64,000 nt of DNA from Paracoccus sp. C2R09 (GCF_018860625.1 NZ_JAHKQB010000029.1:448073-512072), one strand, 5' to 3'; counted from the first letter of the stretch, positions 31,879 through 42,498 are shown. Numbers and translations are program-made. Notes: a model not told the origin generated them from the letters alone.

Positions 31879-33729
31879 TCAGTTGCCCGACAGGCCCGGA
31901 GGCGGGCTGCCGAAGCCCAGCCCCATGCCGCCCGAGGATGCGGGCGCTTCGGGGTCCTGGGCCGGTTCCTCGGGCGGCGTGGGGCTGGGCTGTTCGCCGA
32001 ACGGCGACCCGCCGCCCAGCCCCCCGAGCGATCCAAAACCGCCGCCCGACTGGCTGCCCGATTGGCCACCCAGGCCGCCGCCCAGACCGCCGCCCAGACC
32101 GCCACCAAGGCCGCCGAACCCGCCGCCCATCGGGATCTCGATCTTGACGTTCGAGGTGTCCACGACCGGCCCCTTGTAGTGCATGACCATGCCCGGGAAG
32201 ATGATCACCGCCGCGATCATCAGCACCTGCAGCCCGACGAAGGGCACCGCCCCGCGATAGATGTCGAGCGTCGTCACCGCCGACATGGTGCGCCCGGTGA
32301 CATGGTCCTGATAGGGCTCGCTCGGGGCGACGGAGCGCAGGTAGAACAGAGCGAAGCCCACCGGCGGCGTCAGGAACGAGGTCTGCATCGTCACCGCAAG
32401 GATGACGCCGAACCACACGAGGTCGATCTCCAGCGCGTTTGCGGCGGGGATCAGAAGCGGCACGATCACGAAGGCCAGCTCGAAGAAATCGAGGAAGAAG
32501 GCCAAGAAGAAGATGATCGCGCAGACGGCGATGAGGAAGCCGTATTCCCCGCCCGGCAGTGCCGTCAGCAGATCGCGAACCCAGATATGTCCGTTGATCG
32601 AATAGTAGGTGAGCGAGAAGACCGTCGCCCCGATCAGGATGAACATCACGAATGCCGACAGCTTGACGGTGGCCAGCAGCGCCTGATCGACGACCTTCAG
32701 CGACAGGCGGCGCTTCATCGCGGCCAGGATCAGCGCGCCGGTCGCGCCCATCGCGCCGCCCTCGGTCGGGGTGGCAATCCCGAGGAAGATCGTGCCCAGC
32801 ACCAGGAAGACCAACGCCAGCGGCGGGATCATCACGATGATGACCTGCCGCGTCATGGGCGACAGCAGCTCCGTGCGCAGGCGTTCGTCGGCCAGCGCGA
32901 TCAGCAGCATGATCACCACGGTCAGCGCCGCGGCCCAGATCTGGCTGTCATCGCCCAGGCTGGGGCCCATCAGCCGTTCGGTCAGCCAGTAGATCGCGAC
33001 GGATGCCAGGACCGCCCCCAGCAGCGACCAGCCCCCGGACCCCAGCTGTCGCGCCTCGGGCGGCAGGGCGGGCATGGATTTCGGGCGAATGATGGTCAGG
33101 ACCAGGACATAGATCATGAAGACGCCGACCAGTGCCAGCGCGGGCAGCATGGCGGCGCGATACATGTCGCCCACCGAACGGCCCAGCTGGTCGGCCAGGA
33201 CGATCAGCACCAGGCTGGGCGGGATGATCTGCGCCAGCGTCCCCGATGCCGTGATGACCCCCGTCGCCACCCGCTTGTCATAGCCGTAGCGCATCATGAT
33301 CGGCAGCGAGATCAGCCCCATCGAGATCACCGAGGCCGCGACAACCCCCGTGGTCGCCGCCAGAAGTGCGCCCACCAGGATCACGGCATAGGCCAGACCG
33401 CCGCGGACGGGCCCGAACAGCTGACCGATCGTGTCCAGCAGCTCCTCGGCCATGCGGGACCGTTCCAGCACGATCCCCATGAAGGTGAAGAACGGGATCG
33501 CCAGCAATGTGTCGTTGCGCATGACACCGAAGACCCGGTCGCCAAGCGCCCCCAGCAGGTTCCAACCCAGGTTCACCTGATCCGAGAGCGGCGTCAGGAA
33601 AACGCCGAAGAAGAAGAACAGCAGCCCGTTCGCCGCCAGCGCGAAGGCGATGGGATATCCGAACAGCAGAAAGACGACCATCGAGAAGAACATGATGGGC
33701 GCAAGGTTGTGCGCGATGAGATCGATCAC
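31879..33729 (-). CDS. TRAP transporter large permease (DctM) with Gly-rich tail
   Basis: Membrane protein of 616 residues. Residues 1-530 form about 13 helices of the DctM/TRAP large subunit, including LLAIPFFTFMGIVLERSRMAEELL and SGTLAQIIPPSLVLIVLAD. Residues 535-616 are an unusual Gly/Ser/Pro tail made of GGLGG-like units, then a Pro/Glu-rich segment. Known DctM proteins normally end after the last helix. The start overlaps the dctQ stop (ATGA), so both come from one mRNA. It works with the TakP-like binding protein on the opposite strand, probably sodium-driven 2-oxoacid uptake. Confidence 0.9.
   Translation of the reverse strand: MIDLIAHNLAPIMFFSMVVFLLFGYPIAFALAANGLLFFFFGVFLTPLSDQVNLGWNLLGALGDRVFGVMRNDTLLAIPFFTFMGIVLERSRMAEELLDTIGQLFGPVRGGLAYAVILVGALLAATTGVVAASVISMGLISLPIMMRYGYDKRVATGVITASGTLAQIIPPSLVLIVLADQLGRSVGDMYRAAMLPALALVGVFMIYVLVLTIIRPKSMPALPPEARQLGSGGWSLLGAVLASVAIYWLTERLMGPSLGDDSQIWAAALTVVIMLLIALADERLRTELLSPMTRQVIIVMIPPLALVFLVLGTIFLGIATPTEGGAMGATGALILAAMKRRLSLKVVDQALLATVKLSAFVMFILIGATVFSLTYYSINGHIWVRDLLTALPGGEYGFLIAVCAIIFFLAFFLDFFELAFVIVPLLIPAANALEIDLVWFGVILAVTMQTSFLTPPVGFALFYLRSVAPSEPYQDHVTGRTMSAVTTLDIYRGAVPFVGLQVLMIAAVIIFPGMVMHYKGPVVDTSNVKIEIPMGGGFGGLGGGLGGGLGGGLGGQSGSQSGGGFGSLGGLGGGSPFGEQPSPTPPEEPAQDPEAPASSGGMGLGFGSPPPGLSGN
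32072..32119. repeat. four tandem 12-bp units inside dctM
   Basis: Four adjacent 12-bp units beginning AGRCCGCC encode GGL-type tetrapeptides in the C-terminal tail. The near-identity suggests expansion by slippage, so length may vary between strains. Confidence 0.8.
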
Positions 33730-34328
33730 TTGCGATCCTCCGGCAGGTGACCATGGCCGCCCGTCATCAGTTCTGCCTCATGCAGGACGCTTTCATGCGG
33801 CGATGTGCGATGGTGCGGATCGGGGATCCGGCCACGCATGACGGCGATCTTCTTCACGATCTCGGACAGGCCCTGGATGAACAGAAGGACGAAGCCCGCC
33901 AGCAGGATCGCGCGCGCGGGCCAGATCAGCAGGCCGCCCGCATTCATCGAGACCTCGTTCTCGGCGATGTTCTCGATCAGCTTGGGCGTGACGACCCAGA
34001 TCATCAGCGCGGTGAAGGGCAGCAGGAACAGAACCGTTCCGGCCAGGTCGATCCAATGCTGCGCCCGCCGCGACCAGCGGCCATAGACCACGTCGATGCG
34101 GATATGTTCGTTCTGAAGCAGCGTATAGGCCGAGGCCAGCATGAAGGCCGCCCCGAACAGGTACCATTGCAGTTCGAGCCATGCGTTCGAGGATATGCTG
34201 AACACCTTGCGCACGATGGCATTGATCGCACTGACGAGGATCGCCAGCAGGATCAGCCAGGCCACGCTTCTGCCGATGGCTGTGGTCATGCGGTCGATGC
34301 CGCGCGAAAGGGCCAGTAGGCCACCCAT
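33726..34328 (-). CDS. TRAP transporter small permease (DctQ)
   Basis: Membrane protein of 200 residues with four predicted helices, matching the DctQ subunit (ISSNAWLELQWYLFGAAFMLASAYTL and HIRIDVVYGRWSRRAQHWIDL are the family blocks). The C-terminal 40 residues are a charged, His-containing cytoplasmic tail, longer than usual. GGAGG precedes the ATG. It overlaps dctM by 4 bases. It forms the membrane module with DctM, and the binding protein is supplied from the convergent gene. Confidence 0.9.
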   Translation of the reverse strand: MGGLLALSRGIDRMTTAIGRSVAWLILLAILVSAINAIVRKVFSISSNAWLELQWYLFGAAFMLASAYTLLQNEHIRIDVVYGRWSRRAQHWIDLAGTVLFLLPFTALMIWVVTPKLIENIAENEVSMNAGGLLIWPARAILLAGFVLLFIQGLSEIVKKIAVMRGRIPDPHHRTSPHESVLHEAELMTGGHGHLPEDRK

Positions 34329-34447
34329 GATGTCGTCCCTCCCTCATGGCGGGGCGTGACCGCCCGCGCCCCCGGTTCCCGCCGGGTCTTGTCTCCGTGC
34401 ATTTCGGTATGATGCAAGCGAAGCGTCCCGGTCAAGAATTCCGTCGA

Positions 34448-35155
34448 TCAGGGAAGCGAAATCAGTGCCATCGCGCAAATCGCTGCGGTTTCGGCAAGAA
34501 TGGTGGCCGCGCCCAGCACGTCGCCGGTATGCCCCCCGACCAGGTGCCAGGCACGCCGCGCGGTCCAGATCGCGGCACCGGTCAGCGCCAGCATCGCCGC
34601 CAGGGGTGCGGGGCCGATCAGCAGGGCCATTCCGGCGAAGCACAGCGCGGCCAGCACCTGCGCGCCGTCCGGTCGGCCTGCGCCATGGCCCAAACCATCG
34701 GTTCGGGCGGGCCGCATGCCCCGCATCAGCAGCACGGGCACAAGCCGCGCAGCACCCGCAGCCGCGATCAGGGCCGTGACCGGCAGATGCGCCAGCGCGG
34801 CGATGCGGATCGCCGTCACGCAGATCAGCGCCATGGTGCCGAAGCTTCCGATCCGGCTGTCTCGCATGATGGCCAGCCGGGTTTCCCGGTCGCGGCCGCC
34901 GGCGGCATCCGCGAAATCGGCCAGCGCATCCTCGTGCAGGGCGCCGGTCAGAAGGCTTGCCGCCGCAACCGCCAGCGCGGCCTGCAGCAGCCCCTGCCCG
35001 AAGATCAGGATGGGCAGCCCCGCGATCGTTCCGATCAGCATGCCTACCAGCGGAAACGACCAGAGCGCCTCGTTCAGGGGCAGCATCCGGGGCGGCAGGA
35101 ACCGCCCGACCGGCAGCCGTGTCAGGAATGCCGTGGCCAGCAGAAGCTGTCGCAC
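34448..35155 (-). CDS. cobS: adenosylcobinamide-GDP ribazoletransferase
   Basis: Membrane enzyme of about 235 residues that joins adenosylcobinamide-GDP to alpha-ribazole, the last step of cobalamin nucleotide loop assembly. Family blocks are FLTRLPVG near the start, the catalytic GALHEDALADFADAAGG, and DSRIGSFGTMALI. I chose the GTG at 35155, one base after the cobT stop, because it gives the usual N-terminus; an ATG at 35197 overlaps cobT by 41 bases. It is the last gene of cobU-cobT-cobS. Confidence 0.87.
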   Translation of the reverse strand: MRQLLLATAFLTRLPVGRFLPPRMLPLNEALWSFPLVGMLIGTIAGLPILIFGQGLLQAALAVAAASLLTGALHEDALADFADAAGGRDRETRLAIMRDSRIGSFGTMALICVTAIRIAALAHLPVTALIAAAGAARLVPVLLMRGMRPARTDGLGHGAGRPDGAQVLAALCFAGMALLIGPAPLAAMLALTGAAIWTARRAWHLVGGHTGDVLGAATILAETAAICAMALISLP

Positions 35156-35156
35156 C

Positions 35157-36110
35157 CTAGCCAATGCCGGCCTCGGCGAAGGTTGCCATTCCGTCATGGC
35201 ATTCGAGCGCCGCGCGCAGGACCATCAGCGCGACCGCCGCGCCGGATCCTTCGCCCAGGCGCATGTCCAGCGACAGGATCGGCCGACTTCCGATCGCGGC
35301 GATCAGCTGACGGTGGCCCGGCTCGGCGCTCTCGTGGCCAACCAGGCAATGCGACAGGGCATCCGGATCGTCACGCGTCAGCACGATGGCCGCCGCGCAG
35401 CAGATGAACCCGTCCAGGATCACCGGAATCCCCAGATCCCTTGCGCGGCGGATCGCGCCGCAGATCGCCGCCTGTTCCCGGCCACCAAAGGCCGCAAGCG
35501 TGGTCTCGGCGCTGTCCGGCGCGTGCAGGGCCAGCCCTTCGGTCACGACGCGCATCTTGGCCGCAAGCTGTTCGCCCACCGATCCCGTGCCCGGCCCGAC
35601 CCAATCCTCGGCCCGCCCACCCAGCACGGATGCCGCAAGCGCCGCCGCGATGGTCGAATTGCCGATCCCCATCTCGCCCAGGATCAGGATGTCGGCATCC
35701 GCGTCCACAGCATCGGCGCCGTGCGCCATGGCCTGCGTCACCTCGGCCGCGGTCATCGCGGGTCCCGTGGTGAAATCCGCGGTCGGGCGATCCAGATCCA
35801 GTGCAACCACCGACAGATCGGCGCCTGCAACCCGGCAGAGCTGGTTGATCGCCGCGCCGCCCGCATCGAAATTCGCGACCATGGCGGCCGTCACCTCGGG
35901 CGGGAAGGGCGTGATGCCCTGCGCGACGACGCCGTGGTTCCCCGCAAAGACCAGCGCCTGCGCCCGGTCGATCCGGGGCCGTTCGCGACCCTGCCAGCCC
36001 GCCATGAAGACGGCCAGATCCTCGAGCCGCCCAAGCGCGCCCTGCGGCTTGGTCAGCTGATCCTGCCTTACGCGGGCGGCCTCGGCGGCGGATTGGTCAA
36101 ATCGGCTCAT
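35157..36110 (-). CDS. cobT: nicotinate-nucleotide--dimethylbenzimidazole phosphoribosyltransferase
   Basis: Protein of 317 residues. It begins with the KPQGALGRLE block and has FAGNHGVVAQGITPFPPEVT, then GEMGIGNSTIAAALA; the C-terminal catalytic Glu lies in DMRLGEGSGAAVALMVL. It forms alpha-ribazole 5'-phosphate from dimethylbenzimidazole and nicotinate mononucleotide. It overlaps cobU by 14 bases and ends 2 bases before cobS. The three genes supply the nucleotide loop of cobalamin; no riboswitch is visible upstream of the set. Confidence 0.95.
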   Translation of the reverse strand: MSRFDQSAAEAARVRQDQLTKPQGALGRLEDLAVFMAGWQGRERPRIDRAQALVFAGNHGVVAQGITPFPPEVTAAMVANFDAGGAAINQLCRVAGADLSVVALDLDRPTADFTTGPAMTAAEVTQAMAHGADAVDADADILILGEMGIGNSTIAAALAASVLGGRAEDWVGPGTGSVGEQLAAKMRVVTEGLALHAPDSAETTLAAFGGREQAAICGAIRRARDLGIPVILDGFICCAAAIVLTRDDPDALSHCLVGHESAEPGHRQLIAAIGSRPILSLDMRLGEGSGAAVALMVLRAALECHDGMATFAEAGIG

Positions 36111-36627
36111 CTATCGGGTCCCTTCCCGGTTTCAGTCGCAGGGGCTGACCGCTGACGGACATCCACACCTCGTGGGCCAGCTCGGCGACGATCTGGTTCA
36201 TCCGCCCGTGATCGTCGCGGAACCGGCGGGCAAGGGCATTGTCCGGGACGATCCCCTGCCCCAGTTCATTTGTCACGATCACGACAGGGCAGCATTGTTG
36301 ACGTAACGTCGCGGCAAGCGCGCCGAAATCCGCCGAGCCTTCGCAATTGGCCAACCACAGCGTCAGGCAATCGACCAGTCGCGGTCCCTGCCCGTCGGTC
36401 GCGCGCAGGGCGCGGGCCAGGGCGCGCGGTTCCTCGTGCAGGTCCCAGGTTTCACCCCGACGTGATTGATGTTGAACTATTCTTTCCGACATCTCGCCAT
36501 CGCGGGGCTCGGCCGTGGCGATATAGATCGGCCTGCCCGGATGGCGTCCGATCAGCCTTTCGGCCAGGACCGATTTGCCCGACCGCGCACCGCCGGTGAC
36601 CAGCGTGATATGTCCGTTTTGCGTCAT
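36097..36627 (-). CDS. cobU: adenosylcobinamide kinase / guanylyltransferase
   Basis: Bifunctional P-loop enzyme of 176 residues (CobU in Salmonella, CobP in aerobic producers). The Walker A is TGGARSGKS near residue 10, the guanylylated His region is RIVQHQSRRGETWDLHEEP, and VDCLTLWLANC is a family block. It phosphorylates adenosylcobinamide and then attaches GMP. The start MTQNGH was chosen for its position just before the P-loop; MLT three codons upstream is an alternative. It overlaps cobT and diverges from oppA. Confidence 0.93.
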   Translation of the reverse strand: MTQNGHITLVTGGARSGKSVLAERLIGRHPGRPIYIATAEPRDGEMSERIVQHQSRRGETWDLHEEPRALARALRATDGQGPRLVDCLTLWLANCEGSADFGALAATLRQQCCPVVIVTNELGQGIVPDNALARRFRDDHGRMNQIVAELAHEVWMSVSGQPLRLKPGRDPIDEPI

Positions 36628-36755
36628 GGTCAGCATCCATTCCACAGCCCGAGGGGCTTGGGAAGCACCAAAGCCGCTTGCCGATTTTTGCATCATAGGT
36701 AACTTCGCGCCATTCCGGTGCAGAAGACGCCGAACTTCAACTTGGAGGAGATGGG

Positions 36756-38357
36756 ATGACCAAGCTTTTCACGACCACCGCCCTGCTGGCGGCGCTGTCG
36801 CTTCCCGCCTATGCCGTCGAGATCGCCGAGGGCGACACGCTGGCCGAAAACCAGACCTATACCTATTGGCTGCTGGACGCGATCAAGTCGCTGGACCCGG
36901 CGAAGAACACCGATGTCGAGGGCTCGGACGTGCTGCGTTCGTTGTTCGAGGGGCTGATGAACGAGGACGCGCAGGGCAACATGATCCCCGGCGTCGCCGA
37001 AAGCCACGAGGTCAGCGAGGATCAGCTGACCTATACGTTCAAGCTGCGTGACGCGAACTGGTCGAACGGCGAACCGGTCACCGCAGGCGATTTCGTCTAT
37101 GCCTGGCAGCGCGTCGTGAACCCCGAGACGGCTTCCGAATACGCCTGGTACATCGAGCTGATGAACATCGAGAACGCGACCCAGATCGTCGCGGGCGAAG
37201 CCGCCCCCGATCAGCTGGGCGTCCGCGCGATCGACGACAAGACGCTGGAAGTCAAGCTGACCACGCCGACCCCCTATTTCCTGAACACGCTGTCCCATGC
37301 GACGACCTTCCCGGTCCCGCAATCCGTGGTCGAGGAAAACGGCGACGCCTGGACCCAGCCCGCGAACCTGGTGGGCAACGGCGCCTTCACGCTGGCCAGC
37401 CACAACCTGGGCGTGGACATCGTGCTGAACAAGAATCCCGAATACTGGGACGCCGACAACGTCGTGATGGAGACCGTCCGCGGCGTGACCGTCAACGACA
37501 ACAACGTCGCGCTGACCCGTTACCAGGCGGGCGAACTGGACCGTGTCCAGATCCCGGCAGGCCAGTTCCCGCGCCTGAAGGAAGAGTTCCCCGAACAGGC
37601 GGTCTCGGTCCCCTACGGCTGCTCCTATGCCTATGTGATGAACGTGTCCGACAAGGGCCCCGAGGCGCTGAAGGACGTGCGCGTGCGCCAGGCGCTGGCA
37701 CTGGGCCTGAACCGCGAGGTCATCGTGGACCAGGTGCTGCAGGGCGGCCAGAAGCCCAGCTACAGCTGGACGCATTGGGCGATCAACGGCTTCACCGCGC
37801 CCGAAGGCGGCATGCAGGACATGTCCATGCCCGAGCGTCAGGAGCAGGCCAAGGAGCTGCTGGCCGAGGCGGGCTATGGTCCCGACAACCCGCTCAAGCT
37901 GTCGCTGCAGTACAATACCGATGACAGCCACCGCCTGCTGGCCATCGCAGCCCAGCAGTTCTGGCGCCCCCTGGGCATCGAGATCGAGCTGAACAACGTC
38001 GAATGGAAGGTCCATACCGACCGCCTGCAGAGCCAGGACTTCGAGCTGGCCCGCTATGCATGGTGTGCCGATTACAACGAGGCCTCGACCTTCCTCGACT
38101 GGTTCCGCACCGACGGCTACAACAGCGGCAAGTGGTCGAACGAGGAATACGACCAGCTGCTGGCCGAGGCCCGCACCGCCGAGGATACCGCGCCGCTCTA
38201 TCAGCGCGCCGAGGAGATCCTCGCCGAAGAGGCACCTGCCGTCTTCGTCTATCACTATGCCAAGGTCGACATGATCAACCCCGAGATCAAGGGTCTCCCG
38301 CGCGAGAACCTGCTGAACACCTGGTATGCCAAGGACCTGTATCGCGCGGCCGAATAA
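36756..38357 (+). CDS. oppA: oligopeptide ABC transporter substrate-binding protein
   Basis: Periplasmic protein of 533 residues with a signal peptide ending near AYAVEIA and no lipobox. It has the family-5 binding protein blocks: SDVLRSLFEGLMNEDAQGNMIPGVAESHEVSED, then LRDANWSNGEPVTAGDFVYAWQRVVNPE. It captures oligopeptides and delivers them to OppBC. A GGAGGAG site lies just before the start. A strong stem-loop follows before oppB, which is typical of operons that need excess binding protein. It is the first of five genes (oppA-B-C-D-F). Confidence 0.94.
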   Translation: MTKLFTTTALLAALSLPAYAVEIAEGDTLAENQTYTYWLLDAIKSLDPAKNTDVEGSDVLRSLFEGLMNEDAQGNMIPGVAESHEVSEDQLTYTFKLRDANWSNGEPVTAGDFVYAWQRVVNPETASEYAWYIELMNIENATQIVAGEAAPDQLGVRAIDDKTLEVKLTTPTPYFLNTLSHATTFPVPQSVVEENGDAWTQPANLVGNGAFTLASHNLGVDIVLNKNPEYWDADNVVMETVRGVTVNDNNVALTRYQAGELDRVQIPAGQFPRLKEEFPEQAVSVPYGCSYAYVMNVSDKGPEALKDVRVRQALALGLNREVIVDQVLQGGQKPSYSWTHWAINGFTAPEGGMQDMSMPERQEQAKELLAEAGYGPDNPLKLSLQYNTDDSHRLLAIAAQQFWRPLGIEIELNNVEWKVHTDRLQSQDFELARYAWCADYNEASTFLDWFRTDGYNSGKWSNEEYDQLLAEARTAEDTAPLYQRAEEILAEEAPAVFVYHYAKVDMINPEIKGLPRENLLNTWYAKDLYRAAE

Positions 38358-38379
38358 GCCCCGATCCAGACAATTGCCG

Positions 38380-38409
38380 GGCCGGGGCGGGTTCTGACCT
38401 GCCCCGGCC
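38380..38409 (+). promoter_or_regulatory. intercistronic stem-loop between oppA and oppB
   Basis: Arms GGCCGGGGC/GCCCCGGCC are perfect, with two further pairs inside and a 6-base loop; no T-tract follows. Such loops protect the upstream mRNA and lower expression of the downstream genes, which would give more OppA than permease. Confidence 0.6.
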
Positions 38410-38444
38410 TTCGGATTTAATGCCGCAGGAAAGGCCCCCTTGCG

Positions 38445-39368
38445 ATGTTCGCATTCGTCTTGCGACGACTGGCGGTGGCAATACCCACGTTGCTTCTGCT
38501 GATCGTCTTCTCATTCGCCCTGATGCATCTGGCACCGGGCGGTCCCTTCACCGCCGAACGGGCGCTGCCGCCCCAGGTGCTGGCCAATCTCGAGGCCAAG
38601 TACGGCCTGAACGACCCCCTCTGGCTGCAGATCTGGAACTATATCTACGGGATCGTGGTCCATTTCGACTTCGGACCCAGCTTCGTCTATCCCGACCGGA
38701 CGGTGAACCAGTTGATCGCCGCGGGCTTCCCGGTGACGCTGACCTATGGCGCGCTGTCCTTCGTGGCCGCGGTCGTCTTCGGCGTGTCCCTGGGTGCGAT
38801 CGCCGCGATCCGTCAGAACAGCTGGGTCGATTATCTGGCCGTCGGCATCTCGATCGGGGCGCAGGTGCTGCCGAACTTCGTGATGGCGCCGCTTCTGGTC
38901 CTGGTCCTGACGCTCTGGTACGGGCTGCTGCCGGGCGGGGGCTGGTCCTTCAGCGATCCCAGCTTCTGGATCATGCCGGTGATCGCGCTGGCCACCAGCT
39001 ACATGGCGTCGATCGCGCGGATCACCCGATCCGCCATGCTCGAGGTGCTGGGCTCGAACCATATCCGCACCGCGCGGGCCAAGGGGATGCCGGAACACCG
39101 CGTCATCCTGCGCCACGCGCTGAAGCCCGCGATGCTGCCGGTCATCAGCTATCTGGGGCCGGTCTTCGTGTCGATGATCACCGGTTCGGTCGTGATCGAC
39201 ATCTATTTCTCGACCGGCGGGATCGGCAAGGCCTTCGTGGATTCGGCGCTGAACCGCGACTACGCGGTCATGATGGGCGTCACGATCCTCGTGGGGGCGC
39301 TGACGATCCTCTTCAATCTCATCGTCGACGTGCTCTATGCATGGATCGACCCGAAGATCAGGTACTGA
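38445..39368 (+). CDS. oppB: oligopeptide ABC transporter permease OppB
   Basis: Membrane protein of 307 residues with six predicted helices. The first helix is RLAVAIPTLLLLIVFSFALMHLAPGGPF, and the EAA-type loop that contacts the ATPase is ARAKGMPEHRVILRHALKPAMLPVISYLG. It forms the channel with OppC. It starts 87 bases after oppA, with the stem-loop between, and oppC follows after 3 bases. Confidence 0.94.
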   Translation: MFAFVLRRLAVAIPTLLLLIVFSFALMHLAPGGPFTAERALPPQVLANLEAKYGLNDPLWLQIWNYIYGIVVHFDFGPSFVYPDRTVNQLIAAGFPVTLTYGALSFVAAVVFGVSLGAIAAIRQNSWVDYLAVGISIGAQVLPNFVMAPLLVLVLTLWYGLLPGGGWSFSDPSFWIMPVIALATSYMASIARITRSAMLEVLGSNHIRTARAKGMPEHRVILRHALKPAMLPVISYLGPVFVSMITGSVVIDIYFSTGGIGKAFVDSALNRDYAVMMGVTILVGALTILFNLIVDVLYAWIDPKIRY

Positions 39369-39371
39369 GCC

Positions 39372-40298
39372 ATGGTCATCGATCAAGACAAGATGAAATC
39401 CCTGTCCGACCGCATGGTCGAAGACGAGGTGAAGGGCCGCAGCCCCTGGGCCGATGCCCGCAAGCGGTTCCTGCGCAACCGGGCCGCGATGCTGGGCCTG
39501 ACGATCCTGGTGCTGGTCGCGGTCTTCGCCGTCATCGGCGGCCAGTTCGCCCAATGGTCCAACGAGGAGCTGGACTTTGCCGTCATGGGCCAGGTGGCGC
39601 AGGCGGGTCAGCCCTCGATCGCCAGCGGGCATTATTTCGGGACGGACAACCTGGGGCGCGACCTCTATGCCCGCGTGGTGCAGGGCACCCAGATCAGCCT
39701 GATGGTGGGCGTCGTGGGCGCGGCCATCGCGGTGATCGTCGGCACGCTCTATGGTGCGACGGCGGGCTATGTGGGCGGGCGCACGGATCAGCTGATGATG
39801 CGGACCGTCGATATCCTGATGTCGATCCCCTACATGTTCGTGCTGATCCTACTGCTGGTGATGTTCGGGCGTTCGATGTCGATGCTGTTCCTGGGCATCG
39901 GCCTGATTTCGTGGCTGGACATGAGCCGCATCGTCCGCGGCCAGACCCTGTCGCTGAAGAACCGCGAATTCATCGAGGCCGCGCGCGCCACCGGCGTGCC
40001 GTCCTGGAAGATCATCATCCGCCATATCGTGCCGAACCTGTTGGGCGTGGTCGCCGTCTATGCGACGCTTCTGGTGCCGCTGATGATCCTGACCGAAAGC
40101 TTCATCAGCTTCCTCGGGCTGGGCGTGCAGGAGCCGCTGACCAGCTGGGGCGCGCTGATTTCCGAAGGGGCCGGGACGATGAACTACGGCACGCTGTGGC
40201 AGCTTGCCTTCCCGTTGTTCTTCTTCGTCATCACGCTGTTCGGCTTCTTCTTCGTGGGCGACGGCCTGCGCGATGCACTCGATCCGAAGGACCGCTGA
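39372..40298 (+). CDS. oppC: oligopeptide ABC transporter permease OppC
   Basis: Membrane protein of 308 residues. The cytoplasmic N-terminus (residues 1-35) is charged, then six helices follow. The FGTDNLGRDLYARVVQGTQISLMVG block is characteristic of OppC/DppC, and the EAA-type loop is EAARATGVPSWKIIIRHIVPNLL. It pairs with OppB in the inner membrane. It follows oppB by 3 bases and precedes oppD by one base. Confidence 0.94.
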   Translation: MVIDQDKMKSLSDRMVEDEVKGRSPWADARKRFLRNRAAMLGLTILVLVAVFAVIGGQFAQWSNEELDFAVMGQVAQAGQPSIASGHYFGTDNLGRDLYARVVQGTQISLMVGVVGAAIAVIVGTLYGATAGYVGGRTDQLMMRTVDILMSIPYMFVLILLLVMFGRSMSMLFLGIGLISWLDMSRIVRGQTLSLKNREFIEAARATGVPSWKIIIRHIVPNLLGVVAVYATLLVPLMILTESFISFLGLGVQEPLTSWGALISEGAGTMNYGTLWQLAFPLFFFVITLFGFFFVGDGLRDALDPKDR

Positions 40299-40299
40299 C

Positions 40300-41402
<1,103 letters not shown>

Positions 41403-41406
<4 letters not shown>

Positions 41407-42422
41407 GCGATCTTCTGAACGTGCGCGACCTGCGCGTGACCTTCCAGATCCGCCGCGAAGGCGACATGCCATGGGCCAAGCCACGCGAACTGCATGCCGT
41501 CTCGGGCGTCGATTTCACCCTGAAACCGGGCGAGACGCTTGGCGTCGTGGGTGAATCGGGTTGCGGGAAATCGACGCTTGCGCGCGCCCTGATCGGGCTG
41601 GCCCCGGCCACGGGCCGCGCGGAATGGATCGACGGCAAGGACCTTCTGGCCATGACCCCGCGCCAGATGATGCGCTATCGCAGCGACATCCAGATGGTGT
41701 TCCAGGACCCTCTGGCCAGCCTCAACCCGCGCATGACCGTGGGTCAGATCATCGCCGAGCCGCTGCGCACGCACCGGCCCGATCTGGGTGGCGCCGAGGT
41801 CAAGGAACGCGTCAAGGCGATGATGGAAAAGGTCGGCCTGCTGCCGAACCAGATCAACCGCTATCCGCATGAATTCAGCGGCGGACAGTGCCAGCGCATC
41901 GGCATCGCCCGCGCGCTGATCGTCGAGCCCAAGCTGATCATCTGCGACGAGCCCGTTTCGGCGCTGGACGTGTCGATCCAGGCACAGGTCATCAACCTGT
42001 TGATCCGGCTGCAGAAGGAACTGGGCCTTGCGCTGGTCTTCATTGCCCACGACCTGTCGGTGGTCAAACATATCAGCGACCGCGTGATGGTGCTGTATCT
42101 GGGCAAGGTGATGGAGACGGGCCCGGTCGAGGCGCTCTATGCCGATCCGCAGCATCCCTATACGCAGGCGCTGCTGTCGGCCGTTCCGGTGCCCGATCCC
42201 ACGATCCAGACCGCGAAGACGATCGTGCCGCTGACGGGGGATCTGCCCTCGCCCATGGCGCCGCCCTCGGGTTGCGTCTTCCGCACGCGGTGCCCGCGCG
42301 CCGCGGATCGCTGCGCGGCAGAGGTGCCCGCGCTGATGGGCAACGACCACGCGACCGCGTGCCATTTCCCCGGCCCCCTGACCGAGGCCGAGATCGCCCG
42401 CGCCCGAGGAGAGGCCGCCTGA
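41403..42422 (+). CDS. oppF: oligopeptide ABC transporter ATP-binding protein OppF
   Basis: ATPase of 339 residues. Walker A is GESGCGKST, the signature EFSGGQCQRI, Walker B LIICDEPVSALD. The C-terminal oligopeptide domain has CVFRTRCPRAADRC, again a likely [4Fe-4S] motif. It heterodimerises with OppD to energise peptide import. The start overlaps the oppD stop by 4 bases (ATGA), and AGGAGCAGG is upstream. A stem-loop follows, then tRNA-His on the opposite strand. Confidence 0.93.
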
Positions 42423-42432
42423 AACGAAACGA

Positions 42433-42456
42433 CCCGCCATGCGCAAGCGTGGCGGG
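42433..42456 (+). terminator. stem-loop ending the opp operon
   Basis: 10-bp stem with one G-T pair (CCCGCCATGC with GCGTGGCGGG) and a GCAA tetraloop; no T-tract follows. Confidence 0.5.
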
Positions 42457-42498
42457 CGAACCATCCGCTATGGACAGGCGTCGAAGATGTCTGGAAGG

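Noticed and set aside
36628..36755. Possible cobalamin riboswitch between cobU and oppA
   Set aside because: The gap is only 128 bases and I find no B12-box-like sequence or the multi-stem layout expected.
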